64,000 bases of DNA from Polyodon spathula. Lineage: Eukaryota; Chordata; Actinopteri; Acipenseriformes; Polyodontidae. The translations under genes were made by a program, and so were the position numbers. The stretch is taken from NCBI RefSeq assembly GCF_017654505.1, contig NC_054549.1, forward strand, positions 29,623,854 to 29,687,853, written 5' to 3'. Positions 57,601-64,000 of this stretch are shown here, one piece after another. Each line of letters begins with the position of its first letter. The first letter of the stretch is position 1. The notes under the pieces were generated by a model. That model worked only from the letters and a program-made list of their open reading frames with translations, was not told the origin of the DNA and ran no database searches.

Positions 57601-60076
57601 TATCATATGATAAGCATAATTAAGATAAAGGGATATTATGATAATTAAACCACATCTGAACTGGAAGATAATCCTTTATGTATCTATATTTGCTTGACCA
57701 GGCATATCCAATCCCCAACGCTGATAGCAGTGAATTTAGGAGTCATGCTTAAAGAGATTAAAGTGATCGGATTAATCTGTTCCCATTTCTGGAAGTCCAT
57801 TGAAATGTCCTGTTGCAGGCCAAATACGTGGAATGAAAAAGATTAGAATCTCTTAGAGCCCAATTCCATAAACACATGTTCTCCTGGGGGGAAAAATATA
57901 AAAAATAGATCGCTTTTGATTTGATTAACATATCTTTAAAGTGTTACATCATTCCAAATTTAAACAGGAGTTTACTGCATGGATTTATAATTTCCAAATA
58001 TCCCCTTTTACTGAAAAAGAAAAGTTAATTGAACGTAACACTTAATCTGTGTTTAAGGACAGAAGCTGAAAAAAGTGACATCTTTGGTAAGAATTCAAAC
58101 TATCGTTGGTTTCCTACACATCTGATTGCTCTATGCAGACCTGATTATTCTGCAACAGATGTGCATGTTGCTGAACAAGATGTTCAGTAATCAAGATACA
58201 TGCAGTATGATTGTGTGTTGCGGCTGAACTGAATTTCGGGCTAACTGGCATGTGCAGTAATTGGAGTGGACCACAATTACAGATGGACTGATTCATGATT
58301 TCTAATTACAGATATCATACTATCATAGAGATGCTGTAACTGTAGTGTGTTGTACTGCCAATATTTCAATATGCCCACCATTGTTTTAGAAGACTATTAC
58401 ACTGTCAGCATGCAACATTTTAACAGGGACACTCAACACCCCTCTCGATGGCTGGCTGTAACAGGGTTAAGCTTTCTTTGCACTTCATTTTTTTCTATTT
58501 AAAATTATTTTTCATTTTTTTCATTATTTTACATTGGTATGTTTTGAAAGCACATATGAATTTGTGTAAGGAAATCACAGTGTAATTAACCAGTTAGTTA
58601 AATTGTGTGTAGCAGGATACTTTATAAAGCTTGATTAAAAAGAACGAGAGAACTCTGAGGCTGTTCAAGATGACAAGCAGCTCATGTGGGCATGGATACC
58701 GGGCTGGGAGTAAGAGCGGCGGTACAGGTTTTGATAAACTGCTGCTTTGTGGATAAAACAGGGTGAGCTGTATGTGAATTTTTTCAATTGTAGCGTATAC
58801 TGTACTGACAGTGGTGTGTATCCGCATATAACAATTATAGCTCACGTGTTACAGCTGCTGTTACATTCTTAACCTGTCATCAGCTCTGATTGTGGTGAGA
58901 GGGGTAGGAGGAGATCTAGAATGTTGAGCCTGTAAATTGAAAATCCAGTTCTTTTCTTTGTCAGCTGTGAGATTAGAATGCATGGAAATGATAACCACCT
59001 TACAAACTACACTCAAACCTTATAAACACTACAACTGCATAGATACTAGAAAAGATTATTGCAATAGAAACTATTATTTCATTAGATCTAATATGAAAAT
59101 ATTATTATAACAATATTCTTCCTATTATGCATTCATTTGATAGGTGGCTCTGTACAGTATATCTTCATTGTGGATATATTACGCTATCGTAGTGGCTCTG
59201 AGCCCAGCTGAGGATGAGGTGTGCTGGGTAGCCAGTGTCTGAGAGGATTACTCAGCTCCTGCTCTATTGACAAGTCACTCTCTTTGTCAGGTTCATCTCG
59301 CTACTCCATGCATCAAACTGACAGACAGCTGCTGGGAACTGAATCGTCAGCACTGTATGCCTATACTGGATGTTTATTTTAAACACATGTGCTCACAGCA
59401 CCACCAGACAGATCTATCCTTTCAGAAATTAGACACTGGGTTCTACAGTGTGATTAACAGGTAACGTTTGTAGGTAAAGGGTTTGAAATATTTTATGCAA
59501 AGTGTAAAAAAAAAGGCACAAATTTTATAAATACACTAAATATGCAGGGTTAAATGAAAAACAAACTGAATTGATAACAACTTAAATGGGAAGTCATTTA
59601 AGCCACAATGTTCATTCATTTTTTTTCACCAGGTTTACTCTAGTAAGAAGAACAGAACTTTGTCCATAGCCTTGGCATAAGGTAGTCCTGTTTAATTCAC
59701 AGGCATTGATCCTGACAGCTGCTGAATTATTCTGGCAGTCTAATTATCCTGAGGCTGTTCATGACTGCTGCAAGTAGGAGATATTTGCCTTGTGTCCAAC
59801 CTATATTCTCCAGTCATGTTGCATAACATTCGCAGTTTAACATGGGATAGCTTTTATGTTTCATTCTCCCTCGCTGTAAATGAAGACTCCTGCTCATCAG
59901 TGCTTAAGCACTTTAAGTTAACACATGGTGCATATGTCGATTTATGCACAAGACCCCACTCCCAATACTATAGTGGGTACTAATAAGGCATATCAAACCT
60001 GTGTTTTTTTTTATGGTGCTACCGCTAGTGTATTTGTTGTCCATGTTAACCGACTAAATATCAAGGTATAACCTTG
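54651..60076. other. non-coding stretch
   Basis: About 5.4 kb of AT-rich sequence without a recognised gene, RNA or named element. Confidence 0.45.
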
Positions 60077-60430
60077 TGTCAGGGTGCCCCGCCCCTGTGC
60101 GTATTTTTGTGTTTTATGTTTTATGTTGTGTGTATGAATTGGTGCAGTGTGTGTGGGCTATGTAGCACACGTGATTTAAAATGTATATTTGTATTTAGGC
60201 ATGGAGATTTGTCACAAAGACGGCTGGAGTAGGGGATGTCAGGCCAGAAACAGGATCCCGGAAATAAATGAGAGAGAGGTGGAGTTGGGTGAAGCTGAGC
60301 GCTTGCTTGCGTTCAGCATTTAATGAATTAACAGAACAGTAAATAAAAAGGTTGTAACAAACAAAAACACAGGACACGGCACATTCGCCAAAACAAAACA
60401 GATTACACAGACAAACACGGTGAGCTTCTA
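60077..60430. repeat. LTR-like remnants
   Basis: It begins TGTCAGGGTGCCCCGCC. It holds a plus-strand stretch (TTTAAAATGTATATTTGTAT, 60,176-60,195) that reappears inverted at about 60,808-60,834. From 60,210 a TGTCACAAAGACGG block follows that reads as an LTR end on the minus strand. Boundaries are unclear. Confidence 0.4.
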
Positions 60431-60459
60431 TTTTACTTTACGTTATTATTTGTATTAAA

Positions 60460-60767
60460 TACAGTATAATCGTAAATCTCGAAAAACTACTCACTTCTAA
60501 ATCTTTTGTAGTCATTTTTTTATTACTTTAGTATAAATACATGTTAATTTGGATTCATATGTTGTTTTTTTCTGACTTTATGTGAACGAAACGACACACA
60601 TTTGCCCGTTTTCCCATTGGAAATTGTGATATTTTGAAATATCACTGGCCTGGTCACAAAAGCAAAGTTTGTGGGGAATAATAGCCATTTTCTATACTTT
60701 TGAGGCATAAGCAATTAGGAAATAACACTTACTATCCAGGAACAAAAATTGTGTTACATAGTGTTAT
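60460..60767. repeat. unnamed dispersed repeat, copy 2
   Basis: Same sequence as 39,680-39,992, same orientation, few substitutions. It is inserted between two LTR-like blocks. Confidence 0.85.
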
Positions 60768-61328
60768 TACTTTTTACTTGCACATGAAGTGCTGTGCAAT
60801 CCTCGTGCATAAATACAAATATACATTTTAAACACTTGTGTTATACAGATGTGTTTATATCCCGTGTACCAATGACTATACACCAACATTAACACACAAC
60901 ATACACCCAAGGGCGGGCACTTTCCCACAGGATTGCACCACCACTTCACGTGCAGATTAAAGTAGGCATTTATATGGGGGCACGGGCAGTGCTCAATTAG
61001 TCCACATGCATATTGTATCGAGATTCATGTGAATGATTGATTAGCAATCGAGTCTTGGCTCAGCTGCATAAAAGAGAAAGAAAGGAGAAAAATAATTAAA
61101 TATAACAATTGCTACTTGTGTGGGAGGACCTACACAATAGTTCGTCCCTTGTTTGTTTGTCTGTCTATTTATTTTGGCCAACTTGCCGTTTTGTTTTGTG
61201 TGCAATGTTTTCCTTCTGTTTGTTCAACTGTTTTTTTTTTAATTTATTAAAACGCACAAGCAGTGCATTCATTTCACTCACAGTGTTTCGTCTGGGTCTG
61301 ATGTCACCGCACAAGCCAGCTTGCCACA
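60768..61328. repeat. LTR-like sequence
   Basis: The left part is inverted relative to 60,077-60,208. The right part has ATTAAA (about 61,244), a T/G-rich stretch and an end CAGCTTGCCACA at 61,328, as in other LTRs in this window. The start is not defined, and it may be two elements joined. Confidence 0.4.
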
Positions 61329-62657
61329 AATCCACAGTAACTTCATCTACCATTACCAGAATTCAGATTTTGCTTGAATTGTGAGTTTCACGAATTTGCA
61401 GTGTGAGAGTTATTCAGCTGTAGTACTATAGCAGCACAATAATGCCTTTGTAGTCCTGTGAAAGGTCTAAAATATGGTAGACAAAAAATAACGGAAAGAA
61501 AAATGGTTCAAATGTTTGTTTTTTTGTTATTTTTATACAGTATTACTGAGGACAACTTGATTATCCTCCTAGCCATATGGTGGATAGGAGAAAGCGTTTC
61601 TGGACTGAAAGTACAGAACATATAAATAAAAAATGTGAACTCTCTCTTGGTGCATTGCATGTTTCTCTACGTTTATACTGTCAGAGATGTGCCATGGCGT
61701 TTTCCACCCTTGTGATGTAGCTGCAGACAGACAGACAGAAGGCTTCAGTCTCCAGCACTGTCAGTCCCTCACATTTCACAGGCAATGAATCTGTTCCTGT
61801 GCACAACAGCTGGGCAATGGCGCAGGCCTGCAGTGTGGTGTTAATTGGAGATGCCATTTTTGTTCTGCTGTTGGGCTGCAGAATCCTTCCTAGAGGCTCT
61901 TGCCTATCCCCCAATCTATGTGAAGCGACTGTATGCCGCTGCATTGTGAGATCAGTGACCCTTGCCTTGTTCTAAGGGCCTGCCACAACCGAAATGTCAT
62001 GGCATGTCACCTGTCAGAAAGACTCACATCAGCAGAATGTATCTCCTGGATTACTGGGGGAAGGGAGGATGGCCCTCTGCACATTTGTATGTACCTCAGT
62101 ATCTCTTTCTAAGTTTTACCTCCATATATACCACAGTCCCCAGTTCTGGACGGGACAGGGACTCAGTTTCATGGTCCACAATTTTTTGATGTCATCTGAG
62201 TATGTCAATTTAATCACTGCTCTGTATCTAACAGTCCTCTCTCTCTTGTTATGCATAATCTCCTCTTGCTTTGAAGAGAACATCTTGAATTATTTTTTGT
62301 GATGCAGCAATCTTTTCCTCCTTTTTTTGTAAGTCTTCTGGTTCTCGTTAATGTACCACAGAGCTATATTTAATCTCCTAATATAGAACATAGCTTCTTT
62401 CGTTCTTATTGTATGACTTCATCACGGAAACTGAAAATCTCAAACTCCCTTCCCATCTCAAGGAGAGCTTTATATAAATCAATTTAAAGCTAGGATGATA
62501 TTTCATACCAAGAGTGGATTTCAATCTTGCGGAAAGAATCATACTCTGGTATTAAGAGGCTGTGTTTTGTTCAAATTCACATTCTTGCTTATTGTTTATG
62601 TAACATATTTTATGTTTCATTTCTATTTCAGATAACTCAGACAGGGGTAAGCTTTAA

Positions 62658-62736
<79 letters not shown>

Positions 62737-63599
62737 CATATAGATGTCTAGGGGATTTGTATTTGTCCTGCCTTTTATGTTAGAAATCAACAGACATTTG
62801 TTGTATGAGTAGACTTCAGTGCCAGTTCACCAAGGACACGAGAGACTGAAGCCCTCTGCCTGTCCTTATGTCTCTCTGTACACAGGGCAGGTACATCCAT
62901 CGGTCGCTAGCTGCAGTCATGAATTTTGAACATTTATGTTTGAAGTTTGTCTATAAAAGCTGTAAGACCAGCCAGAAACTGAGCAAAACAAGCAGGTGCA
63001 AAGTAAGTATAATCATTACAGTTTAATCCTGCTGGTTCCAGAAGGGATGATAAAAAGGAAGTAATGGTTTTTTTTTTTTTTTTTTTTTTAAACCTACAAA
63101 TTAAATTACAACATAAATTGTATTTGCAGTGATTCAAAGACTGAATAGCAATTTCGGTAAATGAGTAAACTATTTGAGTCAATAATGCAATTGGATTGCT
63201 GCAACTTCCGGGTGATCAATGTGAAACAAGCAGTGTGTAATTAGGTTGGTTCTAAAGAATGCTGGCTAAATTCTGGGTAATTGTTCTAATTACAGGGCTG
63301 GGTCACAAGGCAACAAAAACATTCTCCTTCCACACCTTGCTGCTCTCCTCTCTAGCTGGGTTTTCAATCCAAATTAATCTCAGAGCTGTAATACATTTAA
63401 ATGCACATCTACACTCCCTGGAAAGAAACTGAGAAAGCTATGAGAATAAGTGGTTTAGAATGAAGCTTTCAAGACTCAATTCAAGTTAGAGAACACAGTG
63501 TGGCTTTTACTGTGTATACTTTTATTAAGCAAAAAAAACACGAGAAGGCATGTGTTGTGCTGGATATTGACACTTCTTGGTGTGTTGTTCAGTCACAAG
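61329..63599. other. non-coding stretch with CT microsatellite
   Basis: No gene recognised. It includes a pure CT tract (62,661-62,733) and a poly-T run (63,066-63,089). Confidence 0.5.
62661..62733. repeat. (TC)n microsatellite, about 73 bp
   Basis: Uninterrupted; Leu-Ser open frames across it are artefacts. Confidence 0.97.
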
Positions 63600-63607
63600 T
63601 TCCTTAT

Positions 63608-64000
63608 GGCAAGCCAAATTATTATTTAGAGATATCTCAAATTGCATTTTAAGATATTTTGAAATATTTAAAGATATTTGTAAAACATTTCAAGATATCT
63701 CAAATTGAATTCCAGACCAAACTGACATTTAGAGATATCTTAAAATTATGTTTTTAAAGATATCTCTAAATCATTTAAAGATATCTCTAAACAACCTCCT
63801 GTTCATTTGAAGATATCTTTAAATGGACAGGAAGTCCATTGAAAACATATCTCAAAATGGCTTCCTGTTCATTTGAAGATATCTTCAGATGATTTAGAGA
63901 TATCTCAAATTGACAGTTTGGCACGCCATGCTAGCCAAATCCACATATTATTTAAAGATATCTCTAAATCATTTGAAGCTATCTTCAAATGAAAGGAAGC
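63608..64000. repeat. array of GATATC-centred palindromes
   Basis: GATATC occurs at 63631, 63694, 63734, 63759, 63780, 63812, 63878, 63899 and 63957, mostly inside a longer palindromic context such as ATTTGAAGATATCTTCAGAT or ATTTAAAGATATCTCTAAAT. GCCAAAT..ATTATTTA.AGATATC occurs at both 63,613 and 63,934. The array is cut by the window edge. The family is not recognised. Confidence 0.85.

Noticed and set aside
62527..62751. 74-residue open frame ending in Leu-Ser repeats
   Set aside because: The repeat part is the TC microsatellite; the rest has no motif.
63608..64000. CRISPR-like array
   Set aside because: Repeats are short palindromes with irregular spacing, with no uniform spacers, in vertebrate nuclear DNA.

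Overview
This is vertebrate nuclear DNA, most likely from a ray-finned fish. The window holds one recognisable protein-coding gene with GT-AG introns, and the rest is AT-rich DNA full of transposons. The fish call rests on a Tc1-type transposon of the kind common in salmonids and other fishes, a Gmr1-type Ty3/gypsy retrotransposon, tRNA-derived SINEs and an L2-type LINE. The SINE types look to me like those of sturgeon or paddlefish genomes, but that is recall, not a search.

Region 1 (1-10,585, plus strand): the 3' part of the receptor tyrosine kinase gene mst1r (RON, the MSP receptor). Seventeen exons can be joined in frame to encode 834 residues: the end of the PSI domain, the IPT repeats, one membrane span, the juxtamembrane segment, a complete kinase domain and a C-terminal tail with two docking tyrosines. 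Counting back from the stop codon, the exons match human MST1R exons 4 to 20. The signal peptide, the sema domain and the proteolytic cleavage site lie upstream of the window. A SINE sits in intron 13 and a solo LTR with a perfect 5-bp target duplication in intron 15.

Region 2 (10,586-21,545): the 3' flank with a long TA microsatellite, then a full-length minus-strand Ty3/gypsy element (14,156-19,694), then a dead Tc1 element (20,260-21,542). The gypsy element has the order gag-protease-integrase-RT-RNase H, the copia-like order that defines the Gmr1 clade. Frameshifts and stop codons have broken it.

Region 3 (21.5-64 kb): no convincing host gene. It holds SINE and LINE copies, LTR remnants, microsatellites, very long G/C homopolymers and several unnamed repeats. 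The notable ones are a 916-bp solo LTR with an RNase H coding fragment inside it (29,320-30,235), a roughly 310-bp repeat present twice 20.8 kb apart, a diverged 115-bp pair near 53-54.6 kb, and an array of GATATC-centred palindromes that runs off the right edge.

The mst1r product would bind an MSP-like ligand at the cell surface and signal through its kinase domain and C-terminal tyrosines. Nothing else in the window appears to work with it. All other coding capacity belongs to mobile elements.
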